NCBI GenBank assembly: GCA_964499985.1
Contig: CAZCMX010000097.1
Coordinates: forward strand, 1-5,737
DNA length: 5,737 nucleotides
From: UBA5734 sp964499985
Lineage (GTDB): Bacteria > Bacillota > Clostridia > Saccharofermentanales > UBA5734
Direction: 5' to 3'
This document shows, piece after piece, positions 1 through 5,737 of the stretch. The position numbers and the translations under genes were made by a program. The notes below the pieces were generated by a model. It worked only from the letters and a program-made list of their open reading frames with translations. It was not told the origin of the DNA and made no database searches. How positions within the stretch are numbered: position 1 is the first letter of the stretch; every line of letters starts with the position of its first letter.

Positions 1-774
1 GCAGAATCAAACACAGCCACATCTCTGGATCGGGGACTACGCATTATCGAATATCTTTGCGACACCAAAGAGCCCCAGTCATTGAAAGCCATTTCAAAAA
101 ACCTGCAAATCCCTTCCACATCCACATTCCGGATTATCAAGAATCTGGTGGATAGAGGTTACCTGATCGAGCAAAATGTCGGTTGTCTTGTCTACTCAAT
201 GGGTAACAGAATCGCCGAATTGGCTTACCACTATAATAAAAACATCTCTCTCAACGCGATTTCCCTGCCAATCATGGAAAGGCTTTCGAAATCAACCGGA
301 CAGACCTCACAGCTTGCCATCATGAACGGCAACCAGTTCATTTATGTCGAGCAAGTCCTGCCCACCGTGCCAGTCAGTGTCGTGGCCCCTCTGCATACCC
401 CTATAGCACTAAATTACAGTGCCGGGGCGAAAATCATCCTGGCAAACAAGCCGATCAGTTTTCAAACCAGCTATCTTGCGAACTGTCGATTTGACCGCAA
501 AACCAAAAACACCATTATTGAAGTCGAGAAATTACTGGACGAATGATCCAGGGCTAAAGTGGGCGGGTATGCCGTCGATAATGAAGAATTTTCCATGGGC
601 GTCGGTTGCATTGCCGCACCGATTTATAATTACAATCTGGAATGCGTGGCGGCGATTGGTGTCACCGGCCAGATCGAGTCCTACAGGGATGCTGAAACGT
701 TCAATCGATTTCTTGTGGAAGTGAAAATGGCAGCCAATGAAATCTCCCGCAACCTAGGGTATCACGAAAAATAG
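1..774 (+). pseudogene. IclR-family transcriptional regulator, left-truncated by the window, one in-frame stop
   Basis: The frame is open from base 1, so the true start lies just outside the window; 257 codons are visible against about 250 for the family, so only a few residues are missing. The N-terminal winged helix-turn-helix reads from SLDRGLRIIEYL (codons 9-20) through LKAISKNLQIPSTSTFRIIK to the wing GYLIEQ. The effector-binding domain follows, ending in the family hallmark GYAVDNEEF...GVGCIAAPI and GVTG. Codon 182 (544-546) is TGA, yet the same frame continues without shift to TAG at 772-774. IclR proteins usually have a Leu here (L-x-x-EL-x-x-x-R-x-x-GYA-D-EE), and TTA to TGA is one base change, so I infer a nonsense mutation or a sequencing error. 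Its DNA target and ligand cannot be read. It converges on the neighbouring HAD gene with a 6-bp gap. Family assignment is firm; pseudogene status is probable. Confidence 0.85.
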
Positions 775-780
775 AACGGC

Positions 781-1455
781 TCAGCCGAGATGTTCAGACC
801 GTAAAAGCCCGATCACCTCGCCCGGATCATCGACGACATCATCCGCACCGGCTGCCTTGAGTTCATCTGCGGTATGGGCCGAGGTGAAACCGATGACCTT
901 CATTTTGGCCGCTTTGCCGGCGATGACCCCACTGGTCGAGTCTTCGATGACCAAGCATTGGGCCGGGTGGACGGCCAGCCGGTCCGCAGCCATCAGGTAG
1001 ATGTCTGGGTAAGGCTTTTTGCGCTCGAGGTCGCTGCCGGTAATCACTGCTTCAAAGGTTTGCCCTGGCAGTTTGAGTACGGCCAGATTGGCCTCGACCT
1101 TGATTTTTTCCGAGCTGCTGGCCACCGCTATCCGGTACCCGCTCTCTTTCAAACGGAGCACCAGGTCCCTGACCCCGGGAAATGGCTTGACCAAGGCTTG
1201 CGCCAATTCGAGATATTTGTCGTAGATGTGAGTCCGGAGTGTTTCGTCAAAGGTCAGGTTGTATTTCCGGGCGACTTGACCAAAATAATCCTGTTCGCCC
1301 TGTCCGATAAAAGGCAGGAAATCGGCAGCCGTGGCCGGTGCGCCGTAATCCTGGAAGGCAAGCGCCGAGATCTCAGCCATGGCGGGTTCGGAGTCGACCA
1401 GGACACCATCACAATCGAACAGGATGGCCGTGAATGGATCAGGAGTGAGTTTCAT
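781..1455 (-). CDS. HAD-superfamily hydrolase, beta-phosphoglucomutase/phosphatase-like (subfamily IA)
   Basis: This 224-residue cytosolic protein has all four HAD motifs: DCDGVLVDSE (nucleophile D14, acid/base D16), VASSS (S113-S115), K147 in KKPYPDIY, and the magnesium-binding VIEDSTSG (E171, D172). The helical cap lies between motifs I and II (about 25-95). The core resembles beta-phosphoglucomutase and related sugar-phosphate phosphatases, but the cap segment FIGQGEQDYFGQVA looks more like the GS1/SOQ1-type HAD cap (F-x-G-x-GE-x-x-F) than the beta-PGM cap, so phosphatase activity is as likely as mutase activity. The ATG start has a GAAAGG Shine-Dalgarno (1461-1466) 5 nt upstream. It is the downstream gene of a two-gene unit, 36 bp after the other HAD gene. 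The stop is TGA. Substrate unknown; a hexose phosphate is an inference from the neighbouring glycosidase. Confidence 0.9.
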   Translation of the reverse strand: MKLTPDPFTAILFDCDGVLVDSEPAMAEISALAFQDYGAPATAADFLPFIGQGEQDYFGQVARKYNLTFDETLRTHIYDKYLELAQALVKPFPGVRDLVLRLKESGYRIAVASSSEKIKVEANLAVLKLPGQTFEAVITGSDLERKKPYPDIYLMAADRLAVHPAQCLVIEDSTSGVIAGKAAKMKVIGFTSAHTADELKAAGADDVVDDPGEVIGLLRSEHLG

Positions 1456-1491
1456 GATTGCCTTTCATTCCGTCGCAAGCTTTTGCGTCTT

Positions 1492-2151
1492 TCATAGTTT
1501 GCCGATCAACTCCAAAAGGCTGTCGACATAGAGGTCGGCGATGGTTTTTAGTTCTGCAGCAGCGGTGGCACTGGCAGCATCGGCTACGCCAATAACCTTG
1601 AACCCGGCCGCTTTGGCCGTGCGTGCCGCGAAACAGGCGTCCTCGATCACAATACAGTCGGATGGAGGAACGCCAAACCGATGGGTGATGGCCAGCCAGA
1701 TGTCCGGTTCGTGCTTGCCAATACCGACATCCTCGAAGGTCACCAAGGTGTCGATCAAGGAACCCACCGGGTGGCGCCGCAAAGCCAGCTCAACGATCTC
1801 GCGTTGTGACATCGTGGCAATTGCGATTTTTTTGCCGCGCCGGTTCAGGTCAGTCACCAGCTCAAGAGCGCCTGGTTTATATGCCAATTCACTCTGGAAA
1901 GCCTCGCGAGCCCGCTTTTGCCAGGCCGCAAGGATAGCGGCTGCGGTGCCGAGTTCCGGGTAATGGTCTGCCTGGTAAACGGCCACTTCGTGCATGGTCA
2001 TCTCCGGCAATCGACGCAGCAGGGCCTCATCCGGTTCAATGCCGCGCCGGGCCAGCTCGCTCAGAGCCAGATGATCCCAGAAGGGCATGGAGTCGAACAG
2101 CGTGCCATCGAAATCGAAGATAATCAAGCTATGTTCGGGGTTGAATGTCAC
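1492..2151 (-). CDS. HAD-superfamily hydrolase, Clostridia-type phosphatase-like
   Basis: This is a 219-residue HAD subfamily IA protein. Motif I is FDFDGTLFDS (D13, D15), motif II is ATMS (T113), the motif III lysine is K146 in GKHEPDIW, and motif IV is VIEDACFAA (E170, D171), followed by the usual AKAAGFKVIGV. The cap (about 22-92) contains SMPFWDHLALSELARRGI, then MTMHEVAVY and a W77 helix; this DSM-x-x-W ... L-x-x-RGI ... M-x-x-x-E-x-A-x-Y pattern is one I associate with uncharacterised HAD phosphatases of Clostridia. All catalytic residues are present, so it is probably active; the substrate is not deducible. The start is GTG at 2151, supported by AAGAGG (2158-2163) 6 nt upstream. It is the first gene of the leftward pair and is divergent from the GH31 gene. 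It and its neighbour share the fold but have different caps, so a recent duplication is unlikely. Confidence 0.88.
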   Translation of the reverse strand: MTFNPEHSLIIFDFDGTLFDSMPFWDHLALSELARRGIEPDEALLRRLPEMTMHEVAVYQADHYPELGTAAAILAAWQKRAREAFQSELAYKPGALELVTDLNRRGKKIAIATMSQREIVELALRRHPVGSLIDTLVTFEDVGIGKHEPDIWLAITHRFGVPPSDCIVIEDACFAARTAKAAGFKVIGVADAASATAAAELKTIADLYVDSLLELIGKL

Positions 2152-2170
2152 AGTCTGCCTCTTTTGCGGC

Positions 2171-2242
2171 TTGAAGCCGGTTCAATGACTTGTCGATCCC
2201 TTCATTGATACCAAATCTGGTCGCCTTTGGCAAATGAACCGG
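2171..2242. promoter_or_regulatory. Inverted repeats bracketing the HAD promoter, possible operator
   Basis: CCGGTTCA (2177-2184) and its exact reverse complement TGAACCGG (2235-2242) lie on either side of the predicted leftward promoter. The left copy is itself part of the near-palindrome TTGAAGCCGGTTCAA (2171-2185), which resembles LacI-family operators of the TGAA-CCGG-TTCA type with one extra base. A second inverted pair, TCAATGA (2182-2188) and TCATTGA (2202-2208), overlaps the -10. No LacI-type regulator is visible in the window, so the binding protein is unknown and the sites may be fortuitous. Confidence 0.35.
2205..2233 (-). promoter_or_regulatory. Predicted sigma70-type promoter for the HAD gene pair
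   Basis: On the minus strand, TTGCCA (2228-2233, 5 of 6 matches to TTGACA) is separated by exactly 17 nt from TATCAA (2205-2210, 4 of 6 matches to TATAAT). The -10 is preceded by TGG, giving an extended -10 dinucleotide. The element lies about 55 nt upstream of the GTG start of the first HAD gene. Predicted by eye only. Confidence 0.5.
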
Positions 2243-2283
2243 TGGAGTCACGTTTCAGGTCTATCCCAGCCCAGAACAGATCA

Positions 2284-2292
2284 TGCTACAAT
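2284..2292 (+). promoter_or_regulatory. Extended -10 promoter element upstream of GH31
   Basis: TGCTACAAT fits the extended -10 consensus (TG-n-TATAAT with one mismatch). No good -35 is present at 16-18 nt upstream, which extended -10 promoters can tolerate. Transcription from here would give a leader of about 125 nt before the GH31 gene and would pass through the response-regulator fragment at 2362-2424. Suggestive only. Confidence 0.35.
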
Positions 2293-2361
2293 CAGGATGC
2301 CAGAATGATGACTTTGCAGCCATTCGGTTTTCCAAGCGGTTGACCAAAGGACGGTTTCCAG

Positions 2362-2424
2362 ATGGGTAAAAGCATCCGTATTTTCATTGTCGAAGATGAA
2401 GACAAGTCCATGAAAGGAAATTAA
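2362..2424 (+). pseudogene. 5' remnant of a response-regulator gene (20 codons)
   Basis: ATG at 2362 opens a 20-codon frame ending in TAA at 2422-2424. Its first 15 residues, MGKSIRIFIVEDEDK, are the classic start of a receiver (REC) domain: a hydrophobic first beta strand (IRIFIV) followed by the acidic magnesium-binding cluster EDED. After residue 15 the resemblance ends, and the rest of the receiver domain, including the phosphorylated aspartate, and any output domain are missing. The stop lies 2 bp before the GH31 ATG, and the GH31 Shine-Dalgarno (AAAGGA) is inside the fragment. I infer a deletion or rearrangement with its junction near 2404-2412. It may now act as a translated leader coupled to the GH31 gene. 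An AAAGG at 2346-2350 is a weakly placed ribosome site. Chance resemblance is possible because the match is short. Confidence 0.55.
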
Positions 2425-2426
2425 CC

Positions 2427-4778
2427 ATGAAATTCACCGATGGCTATTGGCTGACCCGGTCCGATGTCACGCTGCATCATGCCCATGATGTCGTGGATTA
2501 CCGGATCGATCCACGCAGCTTCACCGTGTTCACGACAACCCGTCCCCTGACCTCGAACGGCAGCACCACCGACAATCCGACCATCACGATCGAATTCAGC
2601 TCTCCCCTGCCGGATATCATCGCCGTCCGGGCTTGCCATTTCGATGGCGAGCTCGAGCGCGGTCCTCATTTCGAGCTCAGTCAGCACGATGATTTCCCGC
2701 TCGAAATTGAACTCGAGGGCGACCGGATTCGCCTGACCTCTGGCCAGACCTCCGTCCGCGTCCGGATCCAGGGGACCTGGACAGCCGATTACGACTATGC
2801 CGGCTCGTTCCTGACCAGCAGCAATTTCCGCCATTTGTCCTATGCCATCACCCAGGATGGCCGCTGCTATATGAAGGACCAGCTCGACCTGTCGGTCGGG
2901 GAAAATGTCTATGGCCTCGGCGAGCGGTTTACCCCCTATGTGAAAAATGGCCAGATCATCGACATCTGGAATGAGGATGGCGGCACCAGCAGCGAGCAAG
3001 CCTACAAAAACATCCCCTTTTACCTAACCAACCGCAATTACGGGGTACTCGTCAATCATCCGGAAAAAGTCTCTTTCGAGGTGGCCTCCGAAGTGGTCAC
3101 CCGGACCCAGTTTTCGGTCCCCGGCCAGCGCCTGTCCTATTTCGTGATCGGCGGCGATTCGCCCAAATCGGTCCTGATGCGCTATGCCGAGCTTTCCGGC
3201 AAGCCGGCCCTGCCGCCAGCCTGGTCCTTTGGCCTCTGGCTGACGACCTCTTTTACGACGGAATACAGCGAAGAGACCTTCAACTCGTTCATCAATGGCA
3301 TGAAATCGCGGCGGATCCCGCTGCAGGTCTTCCATTATGACTGTTTCTGGATGAAAGAGCTGGAATGGTGCGGCCTGGAATGGGACACACGGCGATTCAG
3401 CGACCCGGCCGGCATGCTGGCCCGGATCAAGCAGGATGGTCTCAAGGTCTGCCTCTGGATCAATCCCTATGTCGCCCAGAAGAGCCGGATGTTTGCCGAA
3501 GGCAAGGCCAAGGGTTATTTCGTCAAAAAACCGGATGGCGGTGTCTGGCAATGGGACCGCTGGCAGGCCGGCATGGCCCTGATCGACTTCACCAATCCGG
3601 GTGCGGTCAGCTGGTTCCGCGAGAAGCTGCGGGCCCTCGTGCGGATCGGCGTTGACACCTTCAAGACGGATTTCGGTGAACGCATCCCGACAGATGTGGT
3701 CTATTTCGATGGATCCGATCCGCTGAAAATGCACAATTACTATACCTATCTGTATAACCAGACCGTCTTCAGCTTGCTCAAGGAAGAACTGGGCGAAGGC
3801 CGGGCTTGTGTATTTGCCCGCTCGGCCACGGTGGGCGGCCAGCAATTCCCGGTCCACTGGGGCGGTGATTGCTCAGCCAATTACCCCTCGATGGCTGAGA
3901 CCTTGCGTGGCGGCCTGTCCCTGAGCCAGTCTGGTTTTGGCTTCTGGAGCCACGACATCAGCGGCTTTGAGAAAACGGCTACACCCGACCTCTATAAGCG
4001 CTGGTCAGCCTTTGGCCTGCTCTCCACGCATAGTCGCCTGCACGGCAATGAATCGTATCGCGTCCCCTGGCTATTTGATGAGGAATCAGTCGCTGTGCTG
4101 CGCTTTTTCGTCGAACTCAAGTGCCGCCTGATGCCGTACCTGTTCAGTGCAGCCAGCGAAACCGCCCGCACGGGGGTCCCGGTCATGCGGCCGATGATGC
4201 TCGAATTCCCCGCAGATCCGACCTGCGACGTCCTCGATCGCCAGTACCTCCTGGGCGAGCGCCTCCTGGTGGCACCTGTTTTCAGTCCGGATGGCCGCGT
4301 AACGTATTACCTGCCCGCTGGCACCTGGACCCATCTGCTCACGGGCGCAACAGTCACAGGCGGCCGCTGGATCCAGGAGCAGTTCGATTACTTTGGGCTG
4401 CCACTCTTGGTGCGGCCCAATACCCTGCTCGCCACCCATGCCCAGACGCAAATGGCCGAATACGATTTTGCCGACCAGGCAGTTTTCCAGCTCTTCGCGC
4501 TCGAAGAGGGCCAGACGTCACGTGCGACCGTCTGTGATATAGCTGGGAAACCGGACATTGAAGTCGTTGTCATCCGCCAAGGCACGGAACTTGCCATCGA
4601 ATGGACCGGATCTGGCAAACCGTGGTCCCTGGTCCTGCGCAATATCCGGACCATCCAGTCCGTGACGGGCGGCCAGCTGGCCAGTCTGTATCCTGCCGGC
4701 GAGCATTTCCAGGGGCTGTCTCTGGATGTCTGCCTCCAGCCGGTGTCCGGCAGCAGCCGGATGGTCGTCCAGCTTTAA
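2427..4778 (+). CDS. yicI: GH31 alpha-xylosidase (YicI-like)
   Basis: This 783-residue cytosolic glycoside hydrolase removes alpha-linked xylose from the non-reducing end of xyloglucan oligosaccharides such as isoprimeverose, by a retaining mechanism (known for E. coli YicI, 772 residues). It aligns from the first residues (MKFTDGYWL versus MKISDGNWL), which fixes the ATG start; AAAGGA lies 8 nt upstream. Order: N-terminal beta-sandwich (about 1-250), (beta/alpha)8 barrel (about 255-590), C-terminal beta domains. The nucleophile is D415 in FKTDFGERIPTDV and the acid/base is D481 in HWGGDC. The known YicI pocket residues are all present with a constant offset of minus one: D184, F276, C306-F307 (HYDCFWM), W344, K413 and R465, so there is no net indel between them. 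The Cys-Phe pair favours xyloside over glucoside. No signal peptide is seen. No xyloside transporter (YicJ type) adjoins it. Family is certain; alpha-xylosidase specificity is very likely. Confidence 0.94.
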   Translation: MKFTDGYWLTRSDVTLHHAHDVVDYRIDPRSFTVFTTTRPLTSNGSTTDNPTITIEFSSPLPDIIAVRACHFDGELERGPHFELSQHDDFPLEIELEGDRIRLTSGQTSVRVRIQGTWTADYDYAGSFLTSSNFRHLSYAITQDGRCYMKDQLDLSVGENVYGLGERFTPYVKNGQIIDIWNEDGGTSSEQAYKNIPFYLTNRNYGVLVNHPEKVSFEVASEVVTRTQFSVPGQRLSYFVIGGDSPKSVLMRYAELSGKPALPPAWSFGLWLTTSFTTEYSEETFNSFINGMKSRRIPLQVFHYDCFWMKELEWCGLEWDTRRFSDPAGMLARIKQDGLKVCLWINPYVAQKSRMFAEGKAKGYFVKKPDGGVWQWDRWQAGMALIDFTNPGAVSWFREKLRALVRIGVDTFKTDFGERIPTDVVYFDGSDPLKMHNYYTYLYNQTVFSLLKEELGEGRACVFARSATVGGQQFPVHWGGDCSANYPSMAETLRGGLSLSQSGFGFWSHDISGFEKTATPDLYKRWSAFGLLSTHSRLHGNESYRVPWLFDEESVAVLRFFVELKCRLMPYLFSAASETARTGVPVMRPMMLEFPADPTCDVLDRQYLLGERLLVAPVFSPDGRVTYYLPAGTWTHLLTGATVTGGRWIQEQFDYFGLPLLVRPNTLLATHAQTQMAEYDFADQAVFQLFALEEGQTSRATVCDIAGKPDIEVVVIRQGTELAIEWTGSGKPWSLVLRNIRTIQSVTGGQLASLYPAGEHFQGLSLDVCLQPVSGSSRMVVQL

Positions 4779-4820
4779 GGCTTGGACTCGATTTGATAAG
4801 CACTTTCCTCCTCCCTCATA

Positions 4821-4859
4821 CACCCCGGGATCTTGCCCAAGAGCCCGGGGTGTTTTGTT
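4821..4859 (+). terminator. Intrinsic terminator after the GH31 gene
   Basis: CACCCCGGG (4821-4829) pairs perfectly with CCCGGGGTG (4844-4852). Inside it, after an A/G mismatch, TCTTG (4831-4835) can pair with CAAGA (4838-4842), making one long GC-rich hairpin. TTTTGTT follows at 4853-4859. It begins 43 nt after the GH31 stop and implies that the glycosidase transcript ends here, separate from the ATPase gene. Confidence 0.88.
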
Positions 4860-4948
4860 GACGGGGGAGACGGATTGATCCAGCTACATCCATCACCTTT
4901 TTCACAGATAAAAAGGCTTGATAGTATCGATTCAGGAAATACTGGATT

Positions 4949-5011
4949 TATATCGCTTCCAAGCGGATATACCATCTGTATTGTATAGATATATCGATTT
5001 CAAGCGGATAT
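4949..5011. repeat. Two 22-bp direct repeats, each an imperfect palindrome, upstream of the ATPase gene
   Basis: Copies at 4949-4970 and 4990-5011 match at 20 of 22 positions, both opening TATATCG and closing CAAGCGGATAT, with a 41-bp period (about four helical turns). The first copy is an imperfect palindrome: ATATCGCTT can face AAGCGGATAT with one bulged base. A looser third version, TATCGATTCAGG, starts at 4925. A TATAGAT that could be a -10 (4984-4990) lies between the copies, so an operator for the downstream ATPase gene is plausible. Two copies are too few for a CRISPR array. Confidence 0.6.
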
Positions 5012-5054
5012 TATTAGTAATAGCTGTGTTCTCCCCCTATCACTGGAGGCTCTT

Positions 5055-5637
5055 TTGATTCAGAGATCAAAAGATTTGGCGTGGCTCAAGCAATGGTGTG
5101 GCCATGAAGTGATTATTATCATAACGGGTGTTCGGCGGTACGGTAAGTCTACGCTCTTGCTGCAATATCGAGAGGAATTGATTCGGATTGGCACACCAGA
5201 ATCCAATATCCTGTTTCTCAATTTTGAAAATTACATGCATGTCCAGTTGCGTCAGCCAGGGGCACTCCATCAGTATGTGCTGGATTATTTCAACGGTCGT
5301 GAATCAGACTGTCATCTGTTGCTGGATGAGATCCAGATAATTGAGCAATGGGAAGATGTGATCAACTCTTTGCATTTGGACTAACGATTGGATATCGTCC
5401 TGACCGGTTCCAATGCCAATCTACTCGCATCGGAACTGGCAACGCGACTAAGCGGGCGCACTATTCAGCAAATGCTTTTACCCTTCTCCCTGGCCGAAGA
5501 TCGGGAACTTGTTCCAGATCTAACGCTGAATGATTATTTCCGTTGTGGCGGTTTCCCCGGGGTTTTGCAACTATCGGATGAGCAGCAAAAGTTGAATTTA
5601 CTGGATGATTTGACTGACAGCATCTTGTGTGACATAC
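5055..5637 (+). pseudogene. AAA-family ATPase (DUF4143-associated type), nonsense mutation and 3' truncation
   Basis: The start is TTG at 5055, with TGGAGG at 5044-5049, 5 nt upstream; the protein start (MIQRSKDLAWLKQW) is positioned as in relatives. Walker A is GVRRYGKST (residues 25-33) and Walker B is LLLDEIQ (D91, E92), followed by the family's EQWEDVINSL. Codon 110 (5382-5384) is TAA, but the same frame continues with LDIVLTGSNANLLASELATRLSGR, the sensor-1 region that always follows in this family, and then NDYFRCGGFPGVL. TAT or TAC (Tyr) to TAA would be one base change. Homology stops after DSILCDI, near codon 194; these proteins normally run to about 380-450 residues. The remaining frame to 5705 translates transposon-end DNA. 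These ATPases are common and mostly of unknown function in Bacillota, Bacteroidota and spirochaetes. With P-loop and sensor split and the C-terminal domain absent, it should be non-functional. Confidence 0.87.
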
Positions 5638-5737
5638 TCCCACCACTTTTAGAAGTGGGGGCTTCTCGTTCGAGCAGCCTAACGGCTGCAGCATCAGCGA
5701 GCTAACCCCGTGTGCCCCACGGTTTAGAAATATGAGC
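5638..5737 (-). mobile_element. Right end of an IS200/IS605-family element (runs off the window)
   Basis: The ATPase homology ends abruptly at a run of hairpins. Read on the minus strand, the terminal sequence contains GAAGCCCCCACTTC, loop, then AAGTGGTGGGAG, a form I recognise from right ends of IS605-type elements carrying tnpB. On the plus strand the stem is 5640-5648 with 5653-5661, containing one A/G mismatch and a TTAG loop. Subterminal hairpins instead of inverted terminal repeats are typical of this family, as is insertion without target duplication. The element therefore points leftwards into the ATPase gene; its tnpB or tnpA genes, if any, lie beyond 5737. The exact boundary is uncertain, between about 5634 and 5640. 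Identification rests on remembered pattern, not a search. Confidence 0.68.
5638..5737 (-). ncRNA. Putative omega-RNA (reRNA) scaffold of a TnpB-type nuclease
   Basis: Three consecutive stem-loops fill this stretch: CCGTG/CACGG (5708-5712 with 5718-5722), GCAGCC/GGCTGC with a TAAC loop (5674-5679 with 5684-5689), and the terminal hairpin at 5640-5661. A small CTCG/CGAG stem (5665-5668 with 5671-5674) lies between the last two and overlaps the second by one base, so the two may alternate or form a pseudoknot. In IS605 elements the transcript of the right end is the scaffold of the TnpB guide RNA and the host flank supplies the guide; the guide here would be the complement of roughly 5617-5637. 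The TnpB gene itself is not in view, so function is inferred. Confidence 0.5.

Noticed and set aside
541..549. TGA read as Trp or Gly (alternative genetic code)
   Set aside because: Both HAD genes terminate at TGA in family-appropriate positions, and the IclR family expects Leu here, which one substitution from TTA explains.
777..789. CGGCTCAGCCG as a bidirectional terminator between the convergent genes
   Set aside because: The arms are only 5 bp around a single central base, which cannot form a normal loop, and no T-run follows on either strand.
874..1497. Plus-strand open frame of 207 codons opposite the first HAD gene
   Set aside because: The minus strand carries all HAD motifs; the plus translation shows no recognisable domain.
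2340..2368. TTGACC as a -35 for GH31
   Set aside because: No acceptable -10 lies 16-18 nt downstream; TGGGTA is a poor match.
2421..3857. Long minus-strand open frames (192 and 277 codons) opposite the GH31 gene
   Set aside because: They are composition-driven shadows of a strongly conserved plus-strand enzyme; their translations resemble no family and no credible ribosome sites were seen.
4949..5011. CRISPR array
   Set aside because: Only two clear repeat units with a 19-bp spacer, no cas genes and no further units.
5461..5694. Minus-strand 77-codon frame across the ATPase 3' part and transposon end as a gene
   Set aside because: It spans the junction between host gene and element, and its translation does not match the C-terminus of TnpB that I know.
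5638..5705. Native C-terminus of the ATPase (EVGASRSSSLTAAASAS)
   Set aside because: The segment is hairpin-rich element DNA, and the family continues for roughly 200 more residues at this point.

Overview
The window reads as bacterial chromosome. Mixed sugar-metabolism genes, an IclR-type regulator, a Clostridia-like HAD phosphatase cap and a DUF4143-type ATPase suggest a Bacillota/Clostridia-like host of medium GC, but no marker gene settles the taxonomy. The middle (about 780-4780) is more GC-rich than the two ends, which look like separately acquired or decaying DNA.

Layout: (1) 1-774 (+), an IclR-family transcription regulator that enters from the left edge and is broken by a single in-frame TGA. 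(2) 781-2151 (-), two adjacent HAD-superfamily hydrolases 36 bp apart, probably one operon read from a promoter near 2205-2233. (3) 2152-2426, a divergent control region holding inverted repeats, promoter-like elements and a 20-codon fossil of a response-regulator gene. (4) 2427-4778 (+), an intact GH31 enzyme that aligns closely, from memory, with E. coli YicI alpha-xylosidase, including its catalytic and substrate-pocket residues; it is followed by a strong intrinsic terminator. (5) 4861-5054, an AT-rich leader with a 22-bp near-identical direct repeat. (6) 5055-5637 (+), an AAA-family ATPase of the DUF4143-associated type, broken by an in-frame TAA and then cut off. (7) 5638-5737, a cluster of hairpins resembling the right end of an IS200/IS605-family element, oriented on the minus strand and inserted into the ATPase gene.

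Working together: the alpha-xylosidase and the two HAD enzymes form a small, intact carbohydrate module (glycoside cleavage plus sugar-phosphate handling is the inference), with no transporter in view. It is bracketed by genes carrying nonsense mutations, a truncated response regulator and a transposon insertion. The most notable points are the transposon end, whose predicted omega-RNA guide would be copied from the ATPase gene it interrupts, and the response-regulator 5' fossil placed directly before the GH31 start.
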